This document shows, in pieces, positions 18,287 through 25,562 of a stretch of 40,200 nucleotides of DNA. Source of the stretch: Saprospiraceae bacterium UBA2365 (GTDB taxonomy: Bacteria; Bacteroidota; Bacteroidia; Chitinophagales; Saprospiraceae); assembly GCA_002344345.1 (NCBI GenBank), contig DDTL01000038.1, forward strand, positions 1 through 40,200. The letters run 5' to 3'. Both the position numbers and the translations under genes were made by a program. Within the stretch, counting starts at the first letter, position 1. Each line of letters opens with the position of its first letter. The notes under the pieces are model-generated. The model made no database searches. It saw only the letters and a list, made by a program, of their open reading frames with translations, and was not told the origin of the DNA.

Positions 18287-19246
18287 ATGACTAAAACACA
18301 AATCATACTTTTTACATTGATCTTTTTTGGCCTGATCGCGCGTGCACAGGAAGAAATGATCCATTCTGGTCAACGTTTGAGCATTGCCTACAATATTCAG
18401 ATACCTGATACCACCAGGGATGACTGGGAGATCATCCATATGGAAATGGATGGTTCGGGCAAGAGAAACATCACCAGAAATGATGATGTAGCCTGGACGT
18501 ATTATGCCTTCAAAGACCGGTTATTTTTCATCAGCGACCGGGATACGTGTTACAGATGTTTTTTTCTGTATGAAATGGATTCCAGGGGTGAAAATATCAG
18601 AAGAGTTAGTGATATCAGGCTGGAAGACAGCTGGATGAGCAGCCGGAATGATGGTGAAGAAATGATCGTCACCGGCAGGATCGGAAAAGTTCTGCGGTAT
18701 CAGTTTTTTCTGATCAATACCAATACCGGTATATATCAGCAGATGACTGATGATACCGCTGCTTTGTACCGCGATCCATGTTTTTCACCGGATGGTAAAA
18801 AAGTCGTTTTTAGTTACCAGAAAAATAAAAGGGACAAAAGCAGCCATGAAGAACTTTTCCTCATGGATTTGGAAAGTGATGAAATGAAACAATTAACCCA
18901 TTATCCTGAAGATAATCCTTCTGCAAAGGAATATGGTTACCGTGCAGGTTCTGCACGCTGGCATCCAACAGAAAACTTTATTTCATATGTGTCTAAACAG
19001 GATGGGCGACACAGCATTTTTGCAGTGACACCTGATGGGAAAAAACATTGGAAGCTGATCGACAATCCCGAATCGGAAGGATGGCACGACTGGAGCCCGG
19101 ATGGCCAATGGATCGTCTTCAACAGCAGTGATGTGTCTGAATCACAATATCATATAACCCTGATGAACTGGAAAACAAAGGAAAAAACGCAGCTGACGGA
19201 TGCCAGCTTCAGAGCTCAACTCGGGCCTGTGTTTATTGAAAAGTAA
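18287..19246 (+). CDS. Exported TolB-like beta-propeller (PD40) protein
   Basis: A 319-residue protein with a signal peptide (MTKTQIILFTLIFFGLIARAQ). It carries repeated PD40/WD40-like blades of the TolB type: FSPDGKKVVFSY (about 165), HPTENFISYVSKQDG (about 225) and WSPDGQWIVFNSSD (about 268). Such propellers are usually periplasmic and bind protein or peptide partners; no catalytic residues can be assigned. It is probably monocistronic, flanked by a stem-loop upstream and by the arsR promoter downstream. Confidence 0.85.
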   Translation: MTKTQIILFTLIFFGLIARAQEEMIHSGQRLSIAYNIQIPDTTRDDWEIIHMEMDGSGKRNITRNDDVAWTYYAFKDRLFFISDRDTCYRCFFLYEMDSRGENIRRVSDIRLEDSWMSSRNDGEEMIVTGRIGKVLRYQFFLINTNTGIYQQMTDDTAALYRDPCFSPDGKKVVFSYQKNKRDKSSHEELFLMDLESDEMKQLTHYPEDNPSAKEYGYRAGSARWHPTENFISYVSKQDGRHSIFAVTPDGKKHWKLIDNPESEGWHDWSPDGQWIVFNSSDVSESQYHITLMNWKTKEKTQLTDASFRAQLGPVFIEK

Positions 19247-19257
19247 GATACAAAACC

Positions 19258-19287
19258 TTTGCAGATCGATGCGAAATCGTAGATTTG
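19258..19287 (+). promoter_or_regulatory. Promoter of arsR
   Basis: TTTG (19258-19261) is followed after 18 bp by TAGATTTG (19280-19287), a good match to the Bacteroidota -33/-7 promoter, 21 bp before the arsR ATG. The spacer contains an imperfect palindrome around GATCGATGCGAAATCG that does not match the downstream operators. Confidence 0.55.
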
Positions 19288-19308
19288 CCATGAAAAGTAT
19301 TAAAACCA

Positions 19309-19632
19309 ATGGCATATTCTGAATATTTCACAAAAGAACAGGAACAGATTGCCCGCTTTGCCAAAGCCATGGGGCATCCTGTCCGGATTGCCATTCTCCA
19401 GCTGCTCAATGCGCAATCCTGTTGTTACCACGGTGACATGGCCGAAGAATTACCTATAGCCAAATCAACCCTTTCACAACACCTCAAGGAGCTGAAGAAT
19501 GCAGGACTCATCCAGGGCAATTTCACCCCGCCAACCATAAAATATTGCATCAATCAGGAAAACTGGCAAATCGCCAAATCACTTTTTGACAAGCTATTGA
19601 CACCACCTGCTTTGGTTGAAAAATGCAGATGA
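19309..19632 (+). CDS. arsR: ArsR-family arsenic-responsive repressor
   Basis: A 107-residue winged-helix repressor. The recognition helix region is PIAKSTLSQHLKELKNAGLIQG. Instead of the classical ELCVCDL motif it has Cys38-Cys39 (QSCCYHGDM) plus Cys106 near the C-terminus (EKCR), a plausible three-sulfur As(III) site. It heads the arsenic cluster, 84 bp before the ACR3 gene. Two palindromes in that gap are its likely operators. Arsenite binding should release the repressor and switch on export and reduction genes. The family is firm; the metalloid site is inference. Confidence 0.9.
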   Translation: MAYSEYFTKEQEQIARFAKAMGHPVRIAILQLLNAQSCCYHGDMAEELPIAKSTLSQHLKELKNAGLIQGNFTPPTIKYCINQENWQIAKSLFDKLLTPPALVEKCR

Positions 19633-19638
19633 AAAACA

Positions 19639-19683
19639 GTTCGTAATTTTGCGAACTAAAATATAGTTCGTATTATTGCGAAC
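19639..19683 (+). promoter_or_regulatory. Double ArsR operator overlapping the ACR3-arsC promoter
   Basis: Two 18-bp palindromes, GTTCGTAATTTTGCGAAC (19639-19656) and GTTCGTATTATTGCGAAC (19666-19683), share GTTCG-N8-CGAAC and are offset by 27 bp. They coincide with a promoter: TTTG at 19648-19651 and, 19 bp on, TATTATTG (19671-19678, one mismatch to TAnnTTTG). A repressor bound at both sites would cover both promoter boxes. Confidence 0.8.
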
Positions 19684-19716
19684 AATATTGTTTTTGCATC
19701 ATTTTAAACAAAGACC

Positions 19717-20751
19717 ATGCAGGTAAAACTGAAATTTCTGGATCGTTTTTTGACTCTTTGGATTTTTCTGGCCATGGCACTCGGTGTTGCGCTGGGTTAT
19801 TTTTTCCCGGTCATCAAGCAGGTTTTTGACAGTTTATCTGTTGGAGCGACCAACATCCCATTGGCTATTGGCCTGATCCTGATGATGTATCCTCCGTTGG
19901 CCAAAGTGGATTATGCACTGTTGCCTAAGGCTTTTCAGGATAAAAAGGCCATGAGTCTTTCGCTCTTTTTGAACTGGATAGTCGGACCAGTGCTGATGTT
20001 TGTGCTGGCCATCATTTTTCTGAGAGATCAGCCTGATTATATGACCGGATTGATCCTGATCGGACTGGCCCGCTGTATCGCCATGGTGATCGTCTGGAAC
20101 GATCTGGCACACGGCAACCGCGAATATGGTGCTTTGCTCGTGGCATTGAATAGTGTATTCCAGGTATTTACCTATAGTTTTTACGCCTGGTTATTCATCA
20201 ATGTTTTGCCCGGAAAACTGGGATTTTCCAATTTCAATATAGAAGTTCCAATGAGTGAAGTAGCTAAAAGCGTCTTCATTTACCTGGGTATTCCATTTAT
20301 TGCTGGTTTTCTGTCCAGAAGATTTTTGGTCAAAGCCAAAGGCGTTTCGTGGTACAACAGGAAGTTCGTCCCGGTGATCTCTCCCATCACCTTATATGCA
20401 TTGCTTTTTACCATCGTGCTGATGTTCAGCCTGAAAGGCGACAAGATCCTCGAATTGCCCATGGATGTTTTGAGGGTTGCGATTCCTTTGGTAGTCTATT
20501 TTCTGCTGATGTTTTTTGTGAGTTTTTTCATTAACAAATCGATGAAGGTACCTTATGATAAAAACGCGGCGATCTCTTTTACCGCTACCGGCAATAATTT
20601 TGAACTGGCGATAGCCGTGGCCATAGCTGTTTTTGGTATCCATTCCGCACAGGCTTTTGTTGGCGTGATCGGTCCCTTGGTGGAGGTTCCGGTATTGATC
20701 TTACTGGTCAGGGCCAGTTTATATCTCAAAACAAAATTTTACCCTAAATGA
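19717..20751 (+). CDS. arsB: ACR3-family arsenite efflux transporter
   Basis: A ten-helix secondary carrier of 344 residues that exports As(OH)3/arsenite at the inner membrane. Family hallmarks are Cys120 in LIGLARCIAMVIVWND, and Glu296 in ATGNNFELAIAV, both required in characterised ACR3 proteins. Length and helix pattern are normal. The gene symbol arsB is used loosely, since ACR3 is unrelated to E. coli ArsB. Its stop overlaps the arsC start (ATGA, 20748-20751), indicating translational coupling. It lies directly downstream of the double operator. Confidence 0.93.
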   Translation: MQVKLKFLDRFLTLWIFLAMALGVALGYFFPVIKQVFDSLSVGATNIPLAIGLILMMYPPLAKVDYALLPKAFQDKKAMSLSLFLNWIVGPVLMFVLAIIFLRDQPDYMTGLILIGLARCIAMVIVWNDLAHGNREYGALLVALNSVFQVFTYSFYAWLFINVLPGKLGFSNFNIEVPMSEVAKSVFIYLGIPFIAGFLSRRFLVKAKGVSWYNRKFVPVISPITLYALLFTIVLMFSLKGDKILELPMDVLRVAIPLVVYFLLMFFVSFFINKSMKVPYDKNAAISFTATGNNFELAIAVAIAVFGIHSAQAFVGVIGPLVEVPVLILLVRASLYLKTKFYPK

Positions 20752-21347
20752 ATGAATCGATAATACATCTGATCCGGCACTTTGATGAAAAAAATATTCC
20801 GGCAGAGCGAAAGATCGTTTTGCAGCCTTTGAAGGATTACATCCGCCAAAAATCTTCCTTGAATGAGCCTGTACGTCTCAATTTTATCTGTACGCATAAT
20901 TCACGGAGGAGTCATTTGGCGCAGATATGGGCACAGACGATGGCTCACCATTTTGAGAAGCAAAATCTTTTTTGCTACAGTGGAGGAACTGAAGCCACGG
21001 CATTATTTCCTGCTGTGGTTCAAACTTTAAAGGCTCAGGGTTTTCATATCATGGAACTGGCTAAAACGGAAAACCCTGTCTACGCAATAAAATTTGACGA
21101 AAATGAACCGCCTGTTATTTGTTTTTCAAAAACATTCAGTGATGGATTCAATCCTCAACAGAGTTTCGCAGCCATTATGACATGCGATCAAGCGGACGAA
21201 GCATGCCCCTATGTTCCGGGAGCAGAAGCCCGTTTTCCGGTCAGATACACCGACCCGAAAGCCTGGGACGGTACCGAGATCATGAAGGAGAAATACCATG
21301 AAACCAGCCTGAAAATCGGGTTGGAAATGTGGTGGGTGATGGATTAA
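20748..21347 (+). CDS. arsC: Thioredoxin-coupled arsenate reductase (low-MW phosphatase fold)
   Basis: Reduces As(V) to As(III) for export by the upstream ACR3. It is 199 residues, longer than the usual ~130-140 because of an N-terminal extension of about 40 residues. The CX5R loop is CTHNSRRS (Cys48-Arg54). A second cysteine pair, Cys146 and Cys153 (CDQADEAC), has the same seven-residue spacing as Cys82/Cys89 of Staphylococcus aureus ArsC. The sequence therefore carries the full disulfide-relay triad of the thioredoxin-dependent class. The acid loop is YTDPKAWDG. Its start overlaps the ACR3 stop by 4 bp. Confidence 0.9.
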   Translation: MNESIIHLIRHFDEKNIPAERKIVLQPLKDYIRQKSSLNEPVRLNFICTHNSRRSHLAQIWAQTMAHHFEKQNLFCYSGGTEATALFPAVVQTLKAQGFHIMELAKTENPVYAIKFDENEPPVICFSKTFSDGFNPQQSFAAIMTCDQADEACPYVPGAEARFPVRYTDPKAWDGTEIMKEKYHETSLKIGLEMWWVMD

Positions 21348-21400
21348 TTTGGAAATTTGGAAATTGGCCAATTTGGAAATGGACCAAATGGATAGAAAAG
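21346..21400. repeat. AT-rich repeat immediately after arsC
   Basis: Four TTTGGAAAT-like units begin at the arsC stop codon. Their complement (ATTTCCAAA / TTTCAAATT) occurs on the far side of the four-helix-bundle gene (21779-21870), so the gene is bracketed by inverted copies. Confidence 0.6.
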
Positions 21401-21421
21401 TAAACGAGCTGAATTATATAA

Positions 21422-21778
21422 ATGAGGAATGATAAAGACAATATCATTGTGAAAAAGTCATTTGACTTTGCTTTGAAGATCATCCATTTTTGTGAGTTGC
21501 TTGAAAGTCAAAAGAAAATAATCATTGCCAGACAACTCATGCGGGCAGGCACTTCGATCGGTGCCAATGTGAAGGAAGCACAAAATGCTGAAAGTAAAGC
21601 TGACTTTGTGCACAAATTAAAATTAGCAGCAAAGGAAGCAGATGAAACTGCATATTGGCTTGAATTGTGTCAGGCAGCTGAAAATTATCCGGATTCCCGT
21701 ACCCTGCAGATTGATTGCAATGAACTCCTTTTAATTCTTTCAAAAATAATTTCCTCCGCAAAAAAAAATACCAAATAA
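21422..21778 (+). CDS. Four helix bundle protein (S23/IVP family)
   Basis: A 118-residue all-helical protein. The family pattern is clear: an N-terminal KSFDFALKIIHFCELL helix, the signature QLMRAGTSIGANVKEAQNAESKADFVHKLKLAAKEADETAYWLELC, and a C-terminal helix ending LILSKIISSAKK. Related proteins are encoded in 23S rRNA intervening sequences and as free-standing genes in many Bacteroidota; they resemble the Avd accessory protein fold. Function is unknown. It is inserted between arsC and arsF and is flanked by inverted AT-rich repeats, which suggests lateral placement rather than a role in arsenic metabolism. Confidence 0.9.
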   Translation: MRNDKDNIIVKKSFDFALKIIHFCELLESQKKIIIARQLMRAGTSIGANVKEAQNAESKADFVHKLKLAAKEADETAYWLELCQAAENYPDSRTLQIDCNELLLILSKIISSAKKNTK

Positions 21779-21870
21779 TATTTTCAAATATTTAATTTCC
21801 AAATTATCTCATTTTCAAATTTTCAAATTATCTCATTTTCAAATTATCTGATTATCTAATGTTCAAATTT
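21779..21870. repeat. AT-rich repeat cluster after the four-helix-bundle gene
   Basis: Repeated TTTTCAAATTATCTCATT, TTTCCAAATTATC and ATTATCTAATG units, the same family as at 12870-12957 and 22199-22260. Confidence 0.65.
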
Positions 21871-21896
21871 TGAATTTGCCATGAAAATTAAAAATT

Positions 21897-22060
21897 GCCA
21901 CGAATGCACGAATAAATACACGAATGCACGAATGAATGCATAGATGAATAAGTTTTTTTGATAATCAGGAACCGATTTGAGTATTAAAAAAAATCATTCG
22001 TGCATTCGTGGCATTTAGCATTCGTGCATTCGTGGCATTTAGCATTCGTGCATTCGTGGC
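21897..22060. repeat. CACGAATGCACGAAT inverted/tandem repeat
   Basis: The right arm has three exact copies of ATTCGTGCATTCGTGGC at 21996, 22020 and 22044 (24-bp period). The left arm has its reverse complement, GCCACGAATGCACGAAT, at 21897-21913 and a partial second unit at 21918-21935. The whole can fold as a large hairpin. Confidence 0.85.
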
Positions 22061-22090
22061 TGGCTGTTTTTTTGGTTTTAACAAATAATG

Positions 22091-22139
22091 CACAATAAAA
22101 ACGCAATAATCAAATACTTTAATATTATTTTTTATTGTG
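22091..22139. repeat. 11-bp perfect inverted repeat
   Basis: CACAATAAAAA (22091-22101) and TTTTTATTGTG (22129-22139) are perfect complements separated by 27 AT-rich bases. They could be a structural element or a regulatory site upstream of arsF. Confidence 0.5.
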
Positions 22140-22198
22140 TTATAAATTGTATTTTTATTAATATGTATTAGAATTATTGGGAAAAAGGCTTATAAATA

Positions 22199-22260
22199 AA
22201 CTCAATTTTCAAATTTCCAAATTATCTGATTATAAAATTATCTAATATCAATTTTCAAAT
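22199..22260. repeat. AT-rich repeat cluster abutting the arsF start
   Basis: CAATTTTCAAATTTCCAAATTATC and related units run up to the ATG of the ArsF-like gene. They belong to the same family as at 21779-21870, and the stretch 21346-22260 begins and ends with them. Confidence 0.6.
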
Positions 22261-22261
22261 T

Positions 22262-22675
22262 ATGGAAAAAACGCTTTTTAATTTAATGATGTCCACACTG
22301 GTAGTGGTACTGTCTGCAGGGATAGCTTTTACTCAGACTACCCAGAAGAGTAAGGTTAAAAATACGAATCCAACCATTGAGCTTATTCAGTTCCATACCG
22401 AACATCGTTGTATGACGTGCAATCTGATTGAAAAATTGACAAGGGAAGTCATAAAATCCTACCCTGATATCACTTTCAGACTGATCAATGTAGATGAAAA
22501 AAAGAACTCAAAAATTGCCGAAGAATTCGAAGCTACCGGAACTGCGGTTTTTCTTTACAACCCGGCAACAAAATCCAAAAAGGATTTGACTGAATTTGCC
22601 TTTATGAATGTGAAGACCAAGCCGGATGTATATAAAAACGGATTGAAAAAGGAGATTAAAAATTTTAAAAAATAA
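22262..22675 (+). CDS. ArsF-like thioredoxin-fold protein (nitrophenyl-arsenical reductase subunit family)
   Basis: A 137-residue exported or membrane-tethered protein with a hydrophobic N-terminus (MSTLVVVLSAGIAFTQ) and a thioredoxin-like fold carrying CMTC (HRCMTCNLIEKL, about residue 58). Proteins of this family accompany ArsG-type permeases; in the arsEFG system of Shewanella, ArsE and ArsF are needed to reduce nitroaromatic arsenicals. The adjacent CxxC protein and ArsG-like permease here match that arrangement. It begins directly after the AT-rich repeat cluster. Without biochemical data the substrate remains inferred. Confidence 0.75.
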   Translation: MEKTLFNLMMSTLVVVLSAGIAFTQTTQKSKVKNTNPTIELIQFHTEHRCMTCNLIEKLTREVIKSYPDITFRLINVDEKKNSKIAEEFEATGTAVFLYNPATKSKKDLTEFAFMNVKTKPDVYKNGLKKEIKNFKK

Positions 22676-22694
22676 CTAATAAAGATCCCTGATT

Positions 22695-22943
22695 ATGAAT
22701 TTTAAAATTCTTGGTACCGGGTGTGCCAAATGTAAAACACTGGAAAAACTGACCCATGAAGTTGTCCGGGAAAACAGTTACGATGCTGAAATCAACAAGG
22801 TGGAAGATATCGTCCAGATCATGAATTACGGTATCCTGGCTACTCCGGGTTTGGTATTGGATGAAAAGGTGCTGATCAGTGGGCGGGTTCCATCGAAAGA
22901 GGAAATCAAAAAACTCATTGAAAAACACCTGAATAGTCAATAA
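22695..22943 (+). CDS. Small thioredoxin-like protein (ArsE-like)
   Basis: An 82-residue redox-active disulfide protein of the small thioredoxin family: MNFKILGTGCAKCKTLEKL, with a CAKC active site at about residue 10-13 and the cis-Pro region ATPGLVLDEKVLISGRVPS. It is cytoplasmic (no signal peptide). It starts 19 bp after the ArsF-like gene. In arsEFG-type clusters a protein of this size acts with ArsF in reduction of aromatic nitro-arsenicals; a general role as electron donor to ArsC is an alternative. Confidence 0.8.
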   Translation: MNFKILGTGCAKCKTLEKLTHEVVRENSYDAEINKVEDIVQIMNYGILATPGLVLDEKVLISGRVPSKEEIKKLIEKHLNSQ

Positions 22944-22966
22944 ACAACTTCAACTCATAAGAATAC

Positions 22967-23005
22967 CTCTGTGAAACTCTGTGCCTAACTCTGTGTATCT
23001 CTGTG
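22967..23005. repeat. CTCTGTG short tandem repeat
   Basis: Four copies of CTCTGTG at 22967, 22977, 22989 and 22999, spaced 10-12 bp, in the 266-bp gap between the ArsE-like and ArsG-like genes. Confidence 0.7.
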
Positions 23006-23209
23006 CAGCCTAAAAACCCTGATGTAAGCTAAATGCTCATTTTTTATGAAATTTACCCGTAAGTTCTGATGGATTTTTAGCTGTTGATTTAAATTAAGTT
23101 GTAAGACAAAATAGATGAAATGTTCGGAAAGACTGTTTATCCTTATTGCCGCATCAACTTTTTTGATATAGTCGTTGATTTCCAATTGATCACATAAAAA
23201 AGAAACTTT

Positions 23210-23911
23210 ATGGAGTTTTTGCAAAATATTTTAGATGGCAGTAATTTCCCAATATTATCTGCTTTCATCCTTGGATTGATGACGGCCATCAGTCCATGTC
23301 CGCTGGCAACCAACATAACGGCTATTGCCTATATCGGTAAAAACATTGAGAATAAGCGAAAAGTATTCATAAACGGGCTGTTATACACTTTGGGCAGAGC
23401 GTTTTCCTATGTTGTACTGGGTGTCGTCCTGTTCTTTGGTGCAAGTAAATTTCATGTCGCTTCCTTTTTCCAGGGCAATGGTGAAAAAATACTCGGCCCT
23501 CTGCTGGTCGTCATCGGTATACTCATGCTGGATATCATCAAAATTAAATTTCCCGGGTTAGGCAACATCACAGATAGATTTCAAAACAGTGAAAAGCATG
23601 GTAGCGGGATCAGCGCATTTCTGATGGGCATCGTGTTTGCCCTGGCATTTTGTCCCTATAGTGGCGTTTTGTATTTCGGCATGTTGATTCCCATGTCCAT
23701 TGCCAGCCCTTCAGGGTTGATATTACCCTTGGTTTTTGCCATAGCTACCGGCTTTCCGGTCATCATTTTTGCTTACCTGATCGCATTTACTTTATCAGGC
23801 GTCGGAAAACTTTACAATTCGCTGAAAATATTTGAATTATGGTTTCGGAGAGTGGTAGCGGCCATTTTCATTCTGGTAGGGTTTTATTATATATACATTT
23901 TCTATCTTTAG
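23210..23911 (+). CDS. ArsG-like aromatic-arsenical efflux permease (CcdA/TauE-related)
   Basis: A 233-residue inner-membrane protein with six predicted helices. Two family motifs contain conserved Cys-Pro: AISPCPLATNITAIAYIGKN (about 27-46) and FCPYSGVLYFGMLIP (about 146-160). These fit the CcdA-like superfamily and the ArsG family that exports aminoaromatic arsenicals in arsEFG systems. It is preceded by two CxxC proteins (ArsF-like, ArsE-like) and followed after 57 bp by an ArsP-like permease. A general electron-transfer role, moving reductant across the membrane to the ArsF-like protein, is a serious alternative given the CcdA relationship. Confidence 0.75.
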   Translation: MEFLQNILDGSNFPILSAFILGLMTAISPCPLATNITAIAYIGKNIENKRKVFINGLLYTLGRAFSYVVLGVVLFFGASKFHVASFFQGNGEKILGPLLVVIGILMLDIIKIKFPGLGNITDRFQNSEKHGSGISAFLMGIVFALAFCPYSGVLYFGMLIPMSIASPSGLILPLVFAIATGFPVIIFAYLIAFTLSGVGKLYNSLKIFELWFRRVVAAIFILVGFYYIYIFYL

Positions 23912-23968
23912 GTAAAACGCTTTAATTTAAAACTCATTCAACTGCAAGTGAATGATAAATAAACTTTT

Positions 23969-25312
23969 ATGGAATTCAAAAAAGAGATCAGAACCCTGAT
24001 CTGGATAGCGGTCATTTTTAGCGCAGCATTTTTCCTGCCGATCGAAAGTGCCCGGTTCAATACGGCGATCGATGCCACCCTGGACCTGGTAAAATGGTAT
24101 GCCCGGGAGCATGTAATATTGTGTTTATTGCCCGCTTTTTTCATTGCAGGGGTCATTTCGGTTTTTGTGAGTCAGGGATCGGTATTGCGCTATTTCGGTG
24201 CAAATGCCAAAAAGTGGCTGGCATATTCGGTTGCTGCCGTTTCCGGTACCATCCTTGCAGTATGCAGTTGCACCATACTTCCCTTATTCTCCAGTATTCA
24301 TAAGCGTGGAGCAGGTTTAGGCCCCGCCATAGCTTTTTTATATTCCGGACCTGCCATCAATATATTGGCCATCATTCTTACAGCACGAATTTTGGGCCTT
24401 GAAATGGGCATTGCAAGAACCATTGGGGCGGTTGCATTCAGCGTGATCATCGGTCTGATCATGTCAATCATATACAGAAAGGAAGAGAAGATCAAAAAGG
24501 AAGAACAAATGAACATTCAGTTGCCTCCGGAAAAGAGACCCATGTGGCAGACTTCATTCCACTTCTTTACTCTGGTACTGATCCTGGTGTTTGCCAACTG
24601 GGGAAGCCCTGCAAAAGATGACACAGCCAGTGTATGGTATTATATATGGGCATACAAATGGTATTTCACCGGATTTTTATCATTGTTGCTGGCTTATTCA
24701 TTAATTAAAATACTGAAAATCAAATGGGTTTGGGTTTTAATAGCTGTGGCAGTAACTGCTGCATCCGGATTCATCTCTTCCAGCCTGATCGACAATGCAA
24801 AACTTGCTACACTGGTGCCTATGCTGACGGGTATTGCGTCTTTAAGCGTCATTACCTTATTGGATAAAAATGAAGATGAAAACAAGGAATGGACGATTTC
24901 GTCCTGGGGTTTCGCCAAGCAGATTTTACCCTTATTGGCATTAGGTGTCGTGACAGCGGGATTTCTGCTTGGATCCACCCATGATGGTCAGACTATTCCA
25001 GGCATTATACCCAATGAATGGATACAATGGCTGGTAGGTGGCAATTCTTTTTTCTCTAATTTCTTTGCCTCCGTAGTCGGCGCTTTTATGTACTTTGCCA
25101 CCCTGACAGAGGTACCTATTTTGCAGGGATTGATCGCTTCTGGTATGGGAAAAGGTCCGGCATTGGCTTTGCTTCTGGCAGGCCCTTCTCTGTCTCTGCC
25201 CAATATGCTTGTGATCCGGGGTGTGCTCGGTACCCAAAAAACGGTGGTTTATGTTTCTCTCGTGATCATCATGGCCACGATCTCGGGATTGGTGTATGGG
25301 AGTATATTTTAA
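23969..25312 (+). CDS. arsP: ArsP-like permease (DUF318 family)
   Basis: A 447-residue membrane protein with about ten helices in two halves. The first half carries AVCSCTILPLFSSIHKRGAGLGPAI and YSGPAINILAI; the second carries FFASVVGAFMYFATLTEVPILQG and LLAGPSLSLPNMLVIRGV. These are the duplicated signatures of the DUF318/permease family. ArsP of Campylobacter, a member, exports trivalent organoarsenicals. The linkage to arsEFG-like genes supports that role here. Some DUF318 proteins have no known arsenic link, so substrate remains inferred. It is the last gene of the arsenic cluster. Confidence 0.8.
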   Translation: MEFKKEIRTLIWIAVIFSAAFFLPIESARFNTAIDATLDLVKWYAREHVILCLLPAFFIAGVISVFVSQGSVLRYFGANAKKWLAYSVAAVSGTILAVCSCTILPLFSSIHKRGAGLGPAIAFLYSGPAINILAIILTARILGLEMGIARTIGAVAFSVIIGLIMSIIYRKEEKIKKEEQMNIQLPPEKRPMWQTSFHFFTLVLILVFANWGSPAKDDTASVWYYIWAYKWYFTGFLSLLLAYSLIKILKIKWVWVLIAVAVTAASGFISSSLIDNAKLATLVPMLTGIASLSVITLLDKNEDENKEWTISSWGFAKQILPLLALGVVTAGFLLGSTHDGQTIPGIIPNEWIQWLVGGNSFFSNFFASVVGAFMYFATLTEVPILQGLIASGMGKGPALALLLAGPSLSLPNMLVIRGVLGTQKTVVYVSLVIIMATISGLVYGSIF

Positions 25313-25390
25313 AAGTAAAAAATAAAGATCAGTATCCAAACTGATTCAAATATATGATTTTTGGATTGCATATGTTGTATACGAGACATA

Positions 25391-25454
25391 AGATAATGAA
25401 GTATTGGTATGGTGAGATTCTTAAATTCGATTATAATAAATCACTTCATTATCT
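25391..25454. promoter_or_regulatory. 12-bp inverted repeat upstream of the response regulator
   Basis: AGATAATGAAGT (25391-25402) and ACTTCATTATCT (25443-25454) are perfect complements 40 bp apart. A smaller palindrome TGTTGC-N6-GCAACA follows at 25464-25481. They lie between arsP and the NtrC-type gene and upstream of its promoter. They may be protein-binding sites that loop DNA, or a hairpin ending the ars transcript. Confidence 0.5.
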
Positions 25455-25502
25455 ATGATGTAATGTTGCTAAACTGCAACACACAAAGCTCAATTTTTTA
25501 AG

Positions 25503-25531
25503 TTGGATAAAGAATAAATACAGTAATTTTG
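25503..25531 (+). promoter_or_regulatory. Bacteroidota-type promoter of the response-regulator gene
   Basis: TTG (25503-25505) is followed after 18 bp by TAATTTTG (25524-25531), which matches TAnnTTTG. It lies 31 bp before the TTG start codon. Confidence 0.55.
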
Positions 25532-25562
25532 TAGTATTTCAATAATCTAAAAGCGCCATTTT

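Noticed and set aside
21422..21778. Diversity-generating retroelement (Avd-like protein)
   Set aside because: The fold is shared, but there is no reverse transcriptase, template repeat or variable gene in the window.
22985..23224. 79-codon minus-strand frame in the ArsE-ArsG gap
   Set aside because: It runs into the CTCTGTG repeat and overlaps the ArsG start; I see no recognisable family, though a decayed fragment cannot be excluded.
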